Counted from the first letter of the stretch, positions 23,081 to 36,958 are shown. The stretch: DNA of 64,000 nt from Trichosphaerium sp. ATCC 40318 (GCA_038496445.1 JALMLS010000466.1:620001-684000); one strand, 5' to 3'. Numbers and translations are program-made. The notes: generated by a model not told the origin, from the sequence alone.

Positions 23081-25271
23081 CTATTGTTTTATCGGATAAA
23101 AATATAATTTGATACCATGCTTTGCCTTCAGTGTCACAGCAAGTGAGTCGGTAATATCTTGACCAGGAACAAGCTTGATGCAGTTGTTACCATAAACTTG
23201 CAGATTAAATTGTACCTTGAAATCAAGCTTCTGTATTACTATTGAAAGCACAATCAATGCTTCTGTCATAGCCAAATGTTCACCAATACACTTTCGAGGA
23301 CCTAAATAGGCATACTTTGTTTAGAAGAAAATTATGAATAAAACGACTTGCCTCCACCAAAAGGTATGTAACTATAAAAGTGTCGCTTCTTTCCATTTAA
23401 AAACCTCTCAGGATTAAATGTCTCAGGATCAGACCAGTGAAGTGGATGCCGATGCACAGCATATGGCGAAAACGTTAATATAGTGCCTAAGCGTAAATCA
23501 GTAACAATGCCTCGTGCTTGTTTCTTCTGATAGCAATAAAAGAGACAAACCTTTGCGTATCCTCAGTTTACCACACACAAAGTCTTCTGTACATACTCTA
23601 CCCCCTTGGGAATCTGTTAGTATACTCTAATGGGAAAGATAAAGCGTACTTAATGGTGTGCTTGGTTTAAGACGCAATGTTTCCTTGATTATGGCTTTGA
23701 GATATAATAGATTCCTTATATTGGTATCACTTGGTTCGTTGCCTTCAAGCACTTGCTGAACCTCCTTGGAGAAGAAATCATTTGCTTTCCAAATAGTTTA
23801 TTTTTCTTACCTCTTGTGCACGTGACAATACTTTAGGGTTGTTTGCGAGATAGTACAGTGCCCAAGTAAGCAGATTAGTTGTTGTGTCATGACCTCATAA
23901 CCGAGTAAACAGTTTGAATACTTAGACAAAATACATACCAGCAAACAACATTGTAACAAGCTCGTCTCTTATTTGTGTGTCAGATATTGGTTGATTTTCT
24001 CTTTGTTGTAATACCACGTCAAGTATACTACCTTTATTATAAGATTTTGTCTTTATCAAGTCGTATATTGTGTCATCAATCAACTACAAAGAATATAAAT
24101 AAATTCCCAAAAAAAACATCAATGGAGGTACCTTCATAGCACGTTCACATTTGCGGATCCACGGTGTCTTGTATATCTTCCAGTAAGGTAAAGTAGGCTT
24201 TAAGACAATATTTTGCTGCTGTTTTACAAGTATAAGGTCCCAAGCATTACTATACTCGGAGGTAGAAGCTGTTTGTGACTTAAAATCGAAACCCAAAGCA
24301 ATAAGTCCAATTGTATCAAATGTTAGTTTCTGAAAATGGTGCTGAGCGTCAGCACCACTATCACCATTCTTTAACACGTTCTCAATGAATATTTTAGCTT
24401 TACTGATAATGGTCGGTACGAATCTTCTAACATTCTTTTGTGTAAACACTGGAGTCACTACAAAACGTCAACAAGCCAAAAAAAAATTACTTACTGAGCA
24501 ATCTCATTTTTTTCCATTCTGGACCGTTATTGATAAGAACAAGCCCGCCATTCAATAAATCACCAAACAAATATTGCTAAATCATGTCATTTTACAGAAA
24601 TTACAGGTAAACAACAAAGTGATAAAGGAGGAACAACAAAAACAATTTTTTTTTTGATTTAATTTTTTTTTCTTCATACCTCGAGCGGAGACCGATCAAA
24701 AGTTGCTAAATCGGTAGTCAACATTTTTTGGATTATCTCTGGGTCATTTATCTTGGTTACTTAGCGTCAGTAATCAAAAATCTGGTTATTTTTTTTCGTT
24801 TTAAATCTTGCTGTTTACCTTCAGCAAAGGCGATGAAAAGTACATGGAGCCACTGACAAAACCATACTTGACACACTACAACGAAAGTGTCATTAAATAC
24901 TTCAGTCATTTCAGTTGCAGAAGAGTCCTCTTTTGCTTAAAACTCCACTGCTGGCGCTCTAATTGTTATAATAGTACTCTATGCGCGTAGTAGTAGTGTA
25001 TAAAGCATAGAGTCATTCTCGTGAAACATTTCAAATTACCTCCTCATAGTATAATACATGAAGCTTATCTATCTGTGAGAAAGCCTTCCGCGTAAACCCG
25101 ATAATTGGCGTCGGTAACGGCCCTAATTTTGATAATTAAGTATGAAACGCTCAAACACGCATAATTCTCTGTACCGTTTAATCCAGTTTGTTTTAACTGC
25201 CAATATTTGTACAGCCAATCTATCACTACAAATGCCAAAAAAGCAAGCGCAACAGCACTAAGTAACATCAC
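23081..25271 (-). CDS. Cytochrome P450 monooxygenase
   Basis: About ten exons on the minus strand. The N-terminus (MMLLSAVALAFLAFVVIDWL) is a membrane anchor of the ER type. The I helix reads AGHDTTTNLLTWAL, split by an intron. The K helix is KETLRLKPSTPL with the ExxR pair. Then come HRHPLHWSDPETFNPERFL and the heme loop GGG-PRKCIG with the cysteine ligand, split by an intron near 23310. The length is near 500 residues, as usual. It is close in style to eukaryotic CYP3/CYP4-type enzymes that oxidise lipids or xenobiotics with reductase-supplied electrons. The substrate cannot be told. All key residues seem present, so it is probably active. Confidence 0.9.
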
Positions 25272-25466
25272 AGCAACGCTACCAGGCCCCGCTTTCTGTC
25301 TTGCGAATTACTGAAACAAACTGACTTTTGTGGAACGAAAAGGCTAAAAGTTAAACCTGTTGAGCCTCAGGATAAATAAAGAACAACGCTTCATTCTTCG
25401 GTTCTGGTCTATATGTATTTACATTTTATTTGACACTTTTGGTCTCCCTGCCTTGCAACGATTGTG

Positions 25467-27276
25467 CTACTGTAGATTTTTAAGCTCTTTATCTACTATT
25501 GAAATCCTTTCTTCGTATGTTTTAGCATTACTTCCATCAACAGTAACAGCAAATTTGTAATAACGTAAAAGAGTAATTAAATCAGATCTAGATTTTTCTT
25601 TAACTTCTTCTGCCTCTGGAAGTACTTTCTGCAATGCTAGATAACATAAGGTTTTAGAAAAGGTGTCATTTATAAATGATAAATATGTTTACCTTCAAAC
25701 CAAGCAGCATTAGGCTTTGTTGGAATATCAACAGCATTAAGATAAGTTGCAATGTTTGACTTGATTTTTTTGACATCTAAAGTTATTTTATTCGCTTTAG
25801 TACGGTGGAATATCCACTCAATCTCCTTAGTAGCCATATCATGTCTATCAAAACTAAAACCTAATAAATCCAATCAACAACACCCGAATAATAATAGAAC
25901 ATCTACGCCATAGCACAAGATACATGAGGCAATTTAAGAAAAGAGAACTTGACATATAAACGTTCGCAAATCATAGGTTATCCAAAACGTACTATGAAAA
26001 AAACAAGCACAAGCAGTCTCCCATTGTTCCTTGATATTACTATTAACAAGAGCTAAATAAATATAGTGGTAACATACCTGCTCAATAAAGTAATAGCCAA
26101 AATTCCGATAACATTTTGCTAGTTCAGGTAATGTATAACATAAAGACAGAATGATTCTCGTCGTTACCAACAAATGATCCCACTAGTACATAGAAAATTA
26201 ACTAAAAATCAACAATATGAAAGAAACACGTGATGCAAACTGAAAAAAAACAAACAAAATTATTTGTACCATCTTCAACTTCTTATAAGCTTCGCACTGC
26301 TCAAATCTTGCATTAAGGAACATTGGATTAAACTTCAAAGCTTCTTGTATTACACTATCATAGTTAGCAATAATATTAAGATAAGAGAAGTCTTCTAAAA
26401 CAAACATACAGTAACGCATCATTAAACTCTTCCTTGTCAATTAGAATATAAATTAAAACATTAAACTCTTTTGTAAATGTCGTCCCAGTTCGGAACTCAA
26501 CTTTGACGTCCTTCATAACTAGTAGCAAGTAAATTTAAAATAATATATACTCACAAAAATACGTCATTCCCACGTGGGAGAACAAAAACATATTGCAAAC
26601 ACGTCACACGTACAAGGATTATGTCTAAGTATTTGAGTAGTGTAAAACTCACGCTCAAGCTCGTTTTGGAGTTCAGCGTAGATAACGCCCTCAGGCGCCT
26701 CTGCAACAGGTTCATATGTGCCCACTGGTTTAGGAAGCATTGTCTAGTAGATATAACGTCAAATGACGCTAAAATAATGAAGCTTACCCTCAATAGCTTG
26801 ACAGCACGTGAGTAATACTTTTTCTTTGTATGTTGGATTGCTATCGTGTATTTTTCTTCTCTTGTATTTGCCTCGCTTCTTCAATGGTGAGAAGAAGTAC
26901 TTTATCGAGATTTCAGCAACGTACCTTCCTTGCTCTGTGTCATCAGCTGAAGGCTTGTTTCCGCCTATAATTGAGTGTAAGGGTACAATAAATGCGTAGA
27001 AGATGTGTTTTACGTTGTTTTGCTCTCATTGCGGGAATACTAAAGCGAGTTCGTATTATTTCTAGTATTATATCGCCCAGTGGTTGTTCTTGAAGGTTGT
27101 TTTCCCATTGGGAAAGAATATACAAATTTTCTTCTATATTAGAACCAAGAGACGCTCCAACACTCGCAACCTGTACAAGATGTTATATTACATTCAATAC
27201 TGACTTTTACCATTTCATTTACAAACTGACGCTGTTCCTCTGTTAAATTAGCGTTACGTGGCGTTGTAGTAGTCAT
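25467..27276 (-). CDS. Unrecognised helical protein with TPR-like segments
   Basis: Around nine exons, start ATG at 27276 (an in-frame ATG 60 bases upstream is possible). Exons read MTTTTPRNANLTEEQ, then VASVGASLGSNIEENL with IIRTRFSIPAMRAKQRKTH, then YTIAIQHTKKKYYSRA, PKPVGTYEPVAEAPEG, NYDSVIQEALKFNPMFLNA, and ELAKCYRNFGYYFIEQ with EQWETACACFFH. The last exon ends RISIVDKELKNLQ. Several helices have TPR-like spacing (A/G/Y/F/A pattern), so a protein-binding scaffold is plausible. I do not recognise the family. Two intron calls (a 40-base one near 26970 and one near 26450) are uncertain, so the middle is approximate. The stop is at 25467-25469. Confidence 0.55.
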
Positions 27277-27595
27277 TTTGGGAAGCAAAATAGGTAATTG
27301 TTTCAAGCTATTTACGAAGCAGCCAGGAATAGGCACTTCCTACTCTGTTGGTTACCACTAGCTCCAAAACTTACTTTAGTAGGTTCGGACTGACTTTTGA
27401 AACTGTTTTACTGATTTTCTGTTGTTCACCGAACAAAAAATTGCTTTTGGAATAAACGCCTCGTTACCATTGTTATATCATGTAATTACATTTTATTTCA
27501 TTAATTTGGTGTTTTTGCACCCTGTGGCGATGTTCAAGGCAGCATGAATAATCGCTATCATAGTGTATTTGAGTGATTGGGAAAGTCATTTTTTT
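27277..27595. other. Intergenic region, nothing supported
   Basis: About 320 AT-rich bases holding the promoter of the unrecognised helical gene and the 3' end of the C2-arrestin gene. No motif stands out. Confidence 0.4.
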
Positions 27596-30395
27596 TTAGA
27601 TTATAACTTCTTCATCTAGTTCTGCAGCTGCTTCACCTGGTTTAAATACTTCTAATGCATCCGATGGTATATGCAAGAAAGGTATAATGAGCCTCTAGAT
27701 TAATGGGAGTGAGGAATAACTTGTCAAAGCACAAAAATGTTCATGCAACTTACTTGTTTATGTTTTTTGAACATTGCAGCTTTTGTCCATTTTAATTCGA
27801 TGTAGTGACTCAATCTAATAAACTTACCACCCTGTTGAGAAAAGATATTAGCAAAACAGTCAGTATGAGCGCCAAACGCCACTACAAATCAAAGTCTTCG
27901 TCATTGAAAAAAATTCAGAAGAAAATGTCACGTGCCATACGAGACGTAATTGTCTGATGCGTATATCCTCTTGGTAGCCTCACATTGAAAGTTTTGGACC
28001 AACTAAAAGACGAAACAAAGTAAGGAAACAATGCACACAAGGTGATATAAACAAAAATTGCGTACACTTTGCCAGCAGGTGCGGGATTTGTAACATTTCT
28101 TTGAACCAATACATGTGTCTGTACACCAGGGTTGGTATGATGATCATCAGAGAATATATAACGTTCTTTAACAATTATCTTTAGTTTATGTAGGTTATGC
28201 TGAGAGCGATTTGTAATTTTCTACAGGAGTAGTAAGTAAGTACAGCTTTGCACAATTTTTTTTTTGGTAAAATATCTTGTTTGATAACGTACAAGACCGA
28301 GTTCAACGTGATGACCAACAGGCATTATCCATGTGTTTAGTTTTGCATTCAAAGACACGTGATGAGCAGTGACAGTTTTAGTTGTTCGTTCAGAATCCTG
28401 TGGATCAGTATTCTTTGGAGGTGGAGCAAGTATTTTAATAGGTGTACTGAAACAATATTGCGAGCCATCATCAAGTGCAGCATATAAAAGGTATCTAATA
28501 TATCCATATGTAGAACTAGAGAAACTTGGCGGTATATTCTTTGGTAAATCTACAGAAAATTTCCACGTGTACTCTCCAGGTTGATAAGTCTAAAAAGTAA
28601 AAATGGTTAAGATTTAAGTACTTTTTTTGGTTTGGAATACCTTTGTCTTTTCTGCTTCTGGTTTTGTTAGTACTATCATTTTTGTGATAATATCACGCTT
28701 GGCTTTTAAGAGCTTTGTTGTGGATATAGCATCCGGCCCTTCTTTAGGCGCTGAAACGTATTCCTAAATGTATTGGAATAAAGAATATTTAGATACGACA
28801 ATACCTGTCCATGGAATTTGGCAAATACTCCCTTCGTGAAAGACGCAGCCTCCGCAACACTAAAGTGGACAGTTCCCTTAATAGTAGACCCAGCAATAGC
28901 CACTGATGATGGCACTTTGATGGAGAGTCGAGGCAATAACCTTATGAAATCAGCACAACTCCACCAAACAATGGCTTACCTCACTCGCGTTTTTGCTTCC
29001 ATTGGATCGGACACCTTTGCTAATACAGCTCCAGGAACCCAATCTGCTCTTATTTCAATACTTAACCCTTTAGGGCCCAATTCTAGCCATAGTGTCTTGG
29101 GGGTGTTGGGAAGTAACTTCTTCGGAGATACAGCAAGTGCACCAATACGAGTACCGTCGAGAATCTTTTTGAAGCAAGTTAGAAATATGAATTATAGTTC
29201 ATCTATCAAGTCCCCACGTACTTCGGCTTCTAATTTGACTTTTTCAGTTTGCTTGTCATCTATACCAATAGCAAATTGTCTACTTATTAGTGGAGCCTCG
29301 CCTGAGAAGAACTCTGTTTCTTTCTTTCCAGCCCTTGGCTTGCCGTGAACTGATACCTTAATTTTATAAGCACGCGATATAACTTCGAAACAAGGAGCTC
29401 TTTCACTACGCCTTACCATTACACGCATCTTATCACTTTCCTTGAACCCTTTAGCCTGTATCAAGAACACATTGAGGACGCCTATGCCAATATTTGTCAA
29501 GGTCTACTTTGGGCCCGCTAAAAAAAGTACCTTGCAAAGAATCTTCAATGGATTCTTCTGAAGTTGTACTTTCATCTTCAGAGTTCGTTTCAGGGTCAGA
29601 AGCAGTAGATTTTGTTGATACAACCCTCTTAGACGCTATTTTCCTTATTTTACCTGATTTTTTTTCAATCCCGTCCTTGCCAAGAAAGAAGTCCCATTCT
29701 TCAGCTCGCGTCGGTTGATACGCCTAAACGAGAAAAAGTCACGTGATCACAAAAAAAAAAGATTCTTTCGAGTTGATTTTTTGACCAAAAGAAAAAAATG
29801 TGTTTACCTCAATTAGTAAACAAATTAATCAAGTTGGGATGCGTTTATAACACTAATACTTACCTCAGTAGGGACAAATGAGTCCATAAAAGGATTAAAA
29901 TTTTGAACAGATCCTTCACTAGGTTGAGGTTCCGAAACATCAATAATACTTCCTCCTTTCTTAAAAGGCGGTTTAACAAAGTCAGTTTCGCCACCTTCTT
30001 CATTTGCTTCATCATCGTTCTCATCTTCGTCCTCTACATCTTGTGGTTTATCATAGACGTCTTCTCTACTCTTAGACACTCTTAAAGGAGCTGGTTTCTA
30101 TAAAAATCATTAAAATCACGTTTCGTTATAATCCGATGCTTCTAAAGACTTATATAAAGCGTACAAATGCGATAAACATGAGAAACGTGGTGTTTGTTAA
30201 AATAAAAGTTTATAAAAGGTGTACCCCAAGTAATATCACCGGATTAGATCTCTTTAGAACTGTATCAGATGTTTGAGGTTCGTGGTAGTAGTCCGGAGAT
30301 GAAACAACAGTGCCATCACCGTCTCTGTATATGTCGAATGCGTCAAAGCCTAGCTGGCCCACTTCTTCAAAGGGGTTATACTGTTTTGAAGCCAT
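27596..30395 (-). CDS. C2 domain plus arrestin-domain protein
   Basis: The N-terminus (MASKQYNPFEEVGQLGF, 30395) leads through an acidic, disordered stretch with NPF (NPFMDSFVP, about 29880; NPF is an EH-domain ligand). A C2-like beta domain follows at 29500-28980 (GIGVLNVFLIQAKGF, IKVSVHGKP). The arrestin part begins at about 28936 (LSIKVPSSVAIAGSTIKG) with YQPGEYTWKFSVDLP as the N-fold. It ends near 27600 in a low-complexity acidic tail (FKPGEAAAELDEEVII). The C2 and arrestin parts are either one gene, joined by a 39-base intron (28980-28942, GTAAGC to ATAAG) that keeps frame, or two genes only 40 bases apart. C2 plus arrestin is known from Dictyostelium Adc proteins, which supports fusion. 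Likely role: cargo sorting and receptor traffic at membranes. Confidence 0.75.
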
Positions 30396-30608
30396 TAATA
30401 AACCGCCTTCTCAATAAACCGTTGAAGTAGTAACAACAAAAAACTAGCACATTTTCCGGGTGAAAAAACGTGATTGATTTTGTTGAATACTTTATAATCT
30501 TAACACCTAATATCTCGTGACATGATGTCTCCTACTTGTGAGAAGCGGAGTTTCTCAATGACGAAAAAAGCACAAAAGATTTTTTTGTACAAAGGTGCTT
30601 TATTTTTT
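30396..30608. other. Short intergenic spacer
   Basis: About 210 bases between two minus-strand genes; it must contain the COG5 terminator and the C2-arrestin promoter. No specific motif recognised. Confidence 0.4.
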
Positions 30609-33600
30609 TCAAACCTCTTCGAAATCTGAGAGGAATCGTTGAATTACGGGATACACAGAAGGAAACTCCGTGTCTCCCCTCTTATTAACAAGGCTCTTAT
30701 AATCATCTAATGAATCTCTCATTGTTTTTATAAAATCAGATAGAGTATGTTGACGCAACCATGCACTGTATTCTTTGGTTTTAAGGCCGAGATGTTCATT
30801 GGGTAGTTTGAGATCCTTTAATAAAAAGTCAAAAAAAAACAAGTTGAGAAACAGCCATGACGCAGTTACATGGTGTTTAAATGCTTTACTACGTACAGAA
30901 GGTGCTAGTCTAACCAGGTGGTGTATTGCTAGTTGAGGTGGAAGACCTTTAATATGAATATCATTGATTGTAAGGTCAGTTACGTCCTTGAACAAAAGAG
31001 GTCGGAAAGCCCTTTGGTTTTATTAGTAAGATAAAAAGTTGGCTGATTCGTACCTAAGTGCTGTGTACGCTTCTCCTAGAGCCTTCAAGTTGACGCACAA
31101 AGGAGCTAACGAAAATTCGAGTTGCGCCATATCAGCTGCCATTTGAAGCTTACCATCCTCGCTTAGAGGCCGTACAAGACTGACTTGGAGAGTGTAGTAA
31201 TCTACTATGCTATTGAATGTTAATCTCAAACTAAATAATCAAAGGTAAAATTAAGTACTTTTTTGTTGCTTCTGTAACATTTTGTTGAAGGATAGTAGAA
31301 GGTACAAACAGCGATAGAATATGTGCTTTAAAGTGTGACATTTGTAATTGAAGTGTTTTGATAAATCTAGAACAGTTCTGATTTGCACTACCACCACTAG
31401 AAAGAAATATATTAGCACAACATCATTGTACACAAAAAAAACAGTCAACTAACTCACGTGTTATTAAAGTTTGTAGTGTGGATTTGCTGGAGTGTACGGT
31501 GAGCCACTGTCTCAAAACGTCTTGTTATTGGTGAAAGGACAAGCTTGAGTAATTTTTGTAGTGTATCCAAGATGTTCTTGAACGGAGAATTGATATCTTG
31601 GTTAACAATAATCCGGATTGTGCTTTCTACACTATTTTCCAAAAGTTGTAGTGTATTAAAAATTGATGCATTGTGTTTTTGGGATGCTGTAGGTTTATCA
31701 ACAACTTGTGAAGAATCAAAGTCTCGGATAATCTAACAGCAAAGACTGAGCACAAGGAAATAATAATAAAAAATTATCTTTGTTTTTTAAGCAGTCTTTT
31801 TAGTACCTCTTGTTCTGCCTTAACACAAACAAGGCCAAGTGCTTTTTTTATTATATTAGCGAGTCTTGGCAACAACCAAGACCGTGTGAGAAGATTTGTT
31901 TGAGTCTGTTCGAGTTCCTTCCTAAGTAAACAAAACGTTAGTACAACCAACTTGAATCACACAAAATAGTGTAGAAAGCACAATACAGTTCCATTTTCAT
32001 ACCTAAGAATCCAACTAAACGTCTTAATGGCTTCTTTAGTATTTTGAGCAGTATCAGAAAACAATATATCAATGCACTCTAAAGACATAAGGGCGAACAA
32101 TAACAAAAAGAAAAAAAATGGAATAGTTTCGGATGTACGTACCTTGTAATCTAAGTAATACACGATTAAGGTATTCTTTCTCTAGGAAAGCAAAAGCACT
32201 TGTAATTTTATGACTTTGTTCCATCCTAAAACAAATATAAGATCCAACAGCGTTCGGATAAAATAATGTTTACCCAATCTGTTCTTTTGGTTGTTTGAGG
32301 TCTTGATGTGCTTGAAGCCTACTTACAAAGGCACTGACGTGTCTTAGAAGGCGTGGATACTCTGAAACGAATATATCGTGAGCAGTAGGAGACGCTAACA
32401 TACAAATAAATACTTGTAATAAAAAAGAAATGACCAGTACATCTTGTGACACCTTTCATTCTCTGAGAGATGATTGTCGCCATTTTATGCATCTGTGCAG
32501 AACCATCAGCGTAATCTATAGTCTGGAATAAACTCTGATGACTCTTATGAGGGTTTGGAATCTAAATACACGGTCATCAAAAAAGTTGTACATATAGAAA
32601 CTTACCTTTTTTAATACGCGCTCCAAGTGAACCAACTAGCAAACTCGTTAAGAGAAACCAACGTACATCATTATTTGTTACTTACCTGTACAGCTGCAGT
32701 GTGTAGTTCTTGAAATACCTTATCTACGCAATCCCATAGTCCTTTACGATCCCTATAAACCGAACTCAGATTTTGAGTCTCCAACAAAACAAACAAGTTT
32801 CAAAGAGTCCATACCTCAAACCACCAGTAAAACACGAGTGTACGTTTTGACGCAATTTGCTTATTATGTTATTAGTAACGGCTGTCACTTTTGGTTGTAG
32901 AATGTCCAAGTTGAAAAAAACCTTCAGATAGAAGCGTTAAAGGTGGTGCGTTACATCAAAACTCGATTTGTGTAAATTGTTTTTGATACGTACGCGTAGT
33001 GCTTGAGCGACTTGGGCTTGATTTTGTGTTTCCATGCCTTGTACAAGCTTGCTAGACGCTGTGCTTATGATTTGCTCCTTGGCAATCATGACACGTTCCA
33101 CTTCCCTATCAATTATCGCGATACCCGCTAAATCGTCTTCTTTGCGTATAAACTCTTTGTAAAGTGTTAGTACAATCGTTTGCGTATTTTTTTAATTCTT
33201 CACAAACGTGTTATGTACCTAATTGCCTTAAGCAGTGCGCAGCGTTTACTGCATCGCCATTCTTGTGTTTGTTGAGCTCGTTGGCACTTGTAAGGAAACG
33301 AAGAATACGTTGTAACAATTGCGTTGCGGCTTGTATATTAGCGAGTTGTTCGCTACGCGACTGCGTTGGTGAGGTTAAGAAGAATTATAGGACCAACGTG
33401 CCTCAAGTAATAAAAAAGGTTCTGTTAGCTGCGCGCTAACCACGTCTATTCTATCCTCAAGCGATTTTACACCCTTTTTAACGACATCTAACAAACCAGC
33501 AACTTCACGTATTTGTTGAGCGTGTAAAATGAGGTCACCCTTATGATCAGACACTTCCTTGCGTATTTTAAGGTCAATTTGTTGTATCTGTTTTGCTAAT

Positions 33601-33740
33601 TTGTCCACGTCGGTACTAGCAGGATCATTTAGCGCTTGAGCAGCGAACTTCTTGACATCATAGTCGTCTTCAAAAGCCATCCACTTGTCATATTTCTCAA
33701 CATCACCTTTGACGTTGACAGGCTCCATGATGAATTTCAC
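30609..33740 (-). CDS. COG5: Conserved oligomeric Golgi complex subunit 5
   Basis: More than a dozen exons. The first exon has the COG5 N-terminal signature: DDYDVKKFAAQAL, then LAKQIQQIDLKIRKEV, then an SLEDRIDVV helix leading into LTEPF, matching the family's first coiled coil. The remaining exons are helical (for example LPRLLRHVSAFVSRLQ-type and VSLVRPLSEDGKLQMAADM), and the C-terminus is YPVIQRFLSDFEEV. COG5 is part of lobe B of the COG tether, which captures retrograde vesicles at the Golgi. Translation may begin at the first Met (33740) or the second (33728). It is divergent from the LRR gene with a 174-base shared upstream region. Confidence 0.85.
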
Positions 33741-33914
33741 AAATGAGTATTTTTTTTTTTTTTTGGTTTACAACCAGTCTACACACGCAATAGAATCATA
33801 TAAAAGCAGAGAGGGGCGTATGTGATGACGACATTGTCAAGAAACGTCTCGGCCGAAATATTTTTAGAGCAGTATGTTCTCGTTTCGTTAGTCAGTCGCC
33901 ACTGTAATAAAAAC
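33741..33914. promoter_or_regulatory. Divergent promoter region, COG5 / LRR gene
   Basis: The starts of two oppositely oriented genes lie 174 bases apart, so both must be driven from this stretch or its neighbours. It includes a T-rich run at 33751-33764. No TATA box is obvious. Confidence 0.5.
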
Positions 33915-36502
33915 ATGGGTAATGGACTCACTAAAAAGGGTGCTTCTGGTCCGACACCTGTGGTGGACCTTACAAACGGGAAAAGCTTAGACAAACTAAT
34001 CCAAGAGGCAAAGAAGAACGGCACTCTAAAAAATATAGAACGATTGGATTTATCACGTCAAGAGCTAAATGAGTTGCCTCCGCAAATAGGCAAACTAGTG
34101 AACCTGCAGATCCTCAACATCTACGACAATAACCTCAAAAGCCTTCCCCCAGAATTAGGTACGTCAAAATAGCGTCTTTGTGTTAAACCATGTTATTTTT
34201 TGCACCCTATTTTGCAATACAGCCTCGTAATAACAGCGAGGGTTAAATACTCCAAAATTTGCCGCCTTTTCACGAATTTGACCGCTACCGTGCTAATCGG
34301 TTGAAGATCGGCAAAGTACCGTTTTTTCACTTGCTAGTTAACGGAAATACACTTTTAAAAATAAATTTACGCTTACGAGCGTACAATCAACCAATTGTAA
34401 AAATCTAAATTTGTTTATGGCTTCCTTTTTGTGAAAGGCTCTGTTCTTTGTGACTGCTGGCCTTCACAATTTCACCTCAAAAGAATTGAACGCAAAAAAA
34501 AAGCCCCAAAAGCAACAGAAAAACAATACACGTTTTATCGATCTATCGATCGCTATAAGTATAATTTTCGCGCGCTAAACAATAACTTACAGGTAAATTG
34601 ACTGGATTGCTCGCACTCGGTCTCAATGAAAACTCAATTGCGGAGTTACCTGCAGCTGTTGGGAAGCTAAAGTCATTGACACTGCTCGACTGCCGTTTTA
34701 ACAAGTTGATGGAAGTGCCTAAAGAACTGGGGCAATTGACAAACCTACAAAAGCTGTTTTTACGCTTTAACAAAATTGGTGCGAACCCGAGAATTGCAAA
34801 AAAAACTCCTCAAAAAAACCTCTTAGCAATTCCTATTTCGGTTTTTTGGTTGTTTTGTTTTTGACCTCTTTTTATTGGTTTCTGTTTCTTACACCTTTTT
34901 AAGAGGAAGTTGATGACGTAATTGGAGAACTCTCATCTCTAGAGATTCTCTCAATGCGCAACAATAAAGTACGAAAAGTAACTGAGTACGTATTTTCCTA
35001 ATAACTCACGTTATTTAAAACCCCGCGCCCTTGTTGGCTTTATTTTCGCTTGATTCGAAAAAGAGAAAAAAAAAACGCTTTGGACGCCGCAAAAAAATTC
35101 TTGAAAGCACTGAATCAGTTTACCTAACGTTTTAACTTAGCGCGCTGGGCAAATTATCTAAACTGTTGGTATTGGATTTTCAACATAATTCTATTGTTGA
35201 TTTTCCTTCTGTTAAAACGCTTGTCAACCTCACAACTTTGGATCTACAGTATAATACTATGACAGAAATGCCTGATGGTGTCTGTTCTTTGGTCAATTTG
35301 AAACACCTTCATCTTAAGTTCAACCAAATTGCAGTTGTACCAAAGGATCTTGGAAACCTTACTTGCCTTGAGGAATTTGATATGGAGGGTAATCGCTTGA
35401 CTGACTTACCAGACAGTCTCACTAAACTAAAAAATTTGAAAAAACTATACGTAAACCGTAACCACTTTAAGGTACGTTCTTCATAAATTTTACGATGGGA
35501 TTTTTGTCAAGCAGAAACGAGTAGGGGTTTTTTTTAGAAAACTCGTGTATAATTTTTATTTATTTTTATGTTTGTTGTTTACGTATTGATTTGTTTTATT
35601 TAGACATTACCGTCGTGTATACCGTCCATAATGTCAATAGAAGAGCTTTTCTTACACGACAACCAAATTGCAGATTGTAGGTCTGTTGGCAAATTAACTA
35701 AATTGAGGTACGTCTTTAGGCGTCTAATATGTAGTGGTGGTTTTTATTTACAACTTTTAGGACGTTAAATTTGTCTGGTAATAGTATAACAGATATTCCT
35801 TCAGAAATAGCACAATTGAAATTATTACGTGACCTAGATATTGGATCAAATAGTCTATCGTCGCTAGAGCCTTTACATCCATTTGAGGTGCGCGTTAAAG
35901 TGATCTTTTTTAGTTTGTCCGTTTTCGCTGTATTCTTGATATTTTGTTTTCTAATGTTGTCTAGGATCTCGGTGCCTTACAAGTGCTTAATGCTAGCGGT
36001 AATTATTTGAAGCAAGTGCCAGGTACAGTGACCACAAAATTTTTCGATTTGTTTTTTTTCCTTTATAGCGCCAACAAACCCAAAATCGCTGTTTTACTTG
36101 AGTTTCTCGTGTTTACTAACTTTACAAGATTCTATTGGAAATCTACCGCACTTGGAAAAGTTGTTCTTGTCCGAGAATGAGCTTGAGAGATTAAACCCTG
36201 CTATTGGACGTCTTACAGCGCTTATGGAGCTTAACCTTGATGAAAATGTTCTTACAGAGTTACCACCAGAGATTGGGCAATTGTGCAGCTTAGAAGTGCT
36301 GAATTTCAACCAAAACGAACTTAACGACTTGCCTAACGAAATTTATTTGCTTCCTTTGAAGATGTTTGGTATTGATGACAATCCACTTGAAGGTATACCT
36401 TCGCATGTTACTGAGGCTGGATCGCAAGAAGTGTTTGATCTTTTGGGCCAACGCCTTCGAGATCAGCAAGAACAGAACAGGAAAAAGAAGAAAAAGAACT
36501 AA
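33915..36502 (+). CDS. SHOC2-like leucine-rich repeat protein with myristoylation-type start
   Basis: Nine or so exons encode about 480 residues. The start MGNGLTKKG (ATG 33915) fits an N-myristoylation signal; an upstream in-frame ATG at 33822 would bury it. About 17 repeats of 23 residues follow the pattern LxxLxLxxNxLxxLPxxIGxL (for example IERLDLSRQELNELPPQIG), the class found in SHOC2/Sur-8 and PIRLs. The C-terminus ends in a basic run (RKKKKKN). SHOC2 proteins scaffold Ras-Raf signalling through PP1, and two other Ras-linked genes lie in this window. No kinase, Roc or TIR domain is attached. Membrane anchoring by lipid plus a basic tail is an inference. Confidence 0.85.
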
Positions 36503-36958
36503 AGATATTGTTTATATCTCTTTATTAAAAAAAAGTCAGTCAATGTCAATACAAGAAACAAAAGAAAAAAAAATGCAAAAAAATCGACAAAAAAAAAACC
36601 AATTAACAATTCAAACACTTGGAGGATGGAGACTGCTTTTTTTTTTTCTTACTTACTTCAAAAAAACAACCCCTGTGCTAATTTATGTCGCACTTTTTAC
36701 GACTCTGTGTAAAATAGATGTCTATAAGATTGTCAGTGTATCTGGTTTTTTGTATCATGTATGATGACACTACAAAAAAAAATTTGTCACCAACGCGTTA
36801 AATAAAAAAACACGTGTTTATTAATATGTATTTTTGTTCTCGAACAACATTTGAAAGCTTATTTTTTTTTAGTCAAAGTTGGTGTATCACTGCTTTTTTT
36901 TTAATTTGTTTGCGACGTTGGACTTTTTGGTCATGGTGCTTGGATTGTAGGAAGGTAT
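36503..36958. other. Intergenic region, nothing supported
   Basis: About 455 bases, very A- and T-rich with long homopolymer runs (36570-36600, 36640-36650, 36865-36905). No gene or repeat was recognised. Confidence 0.4.
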
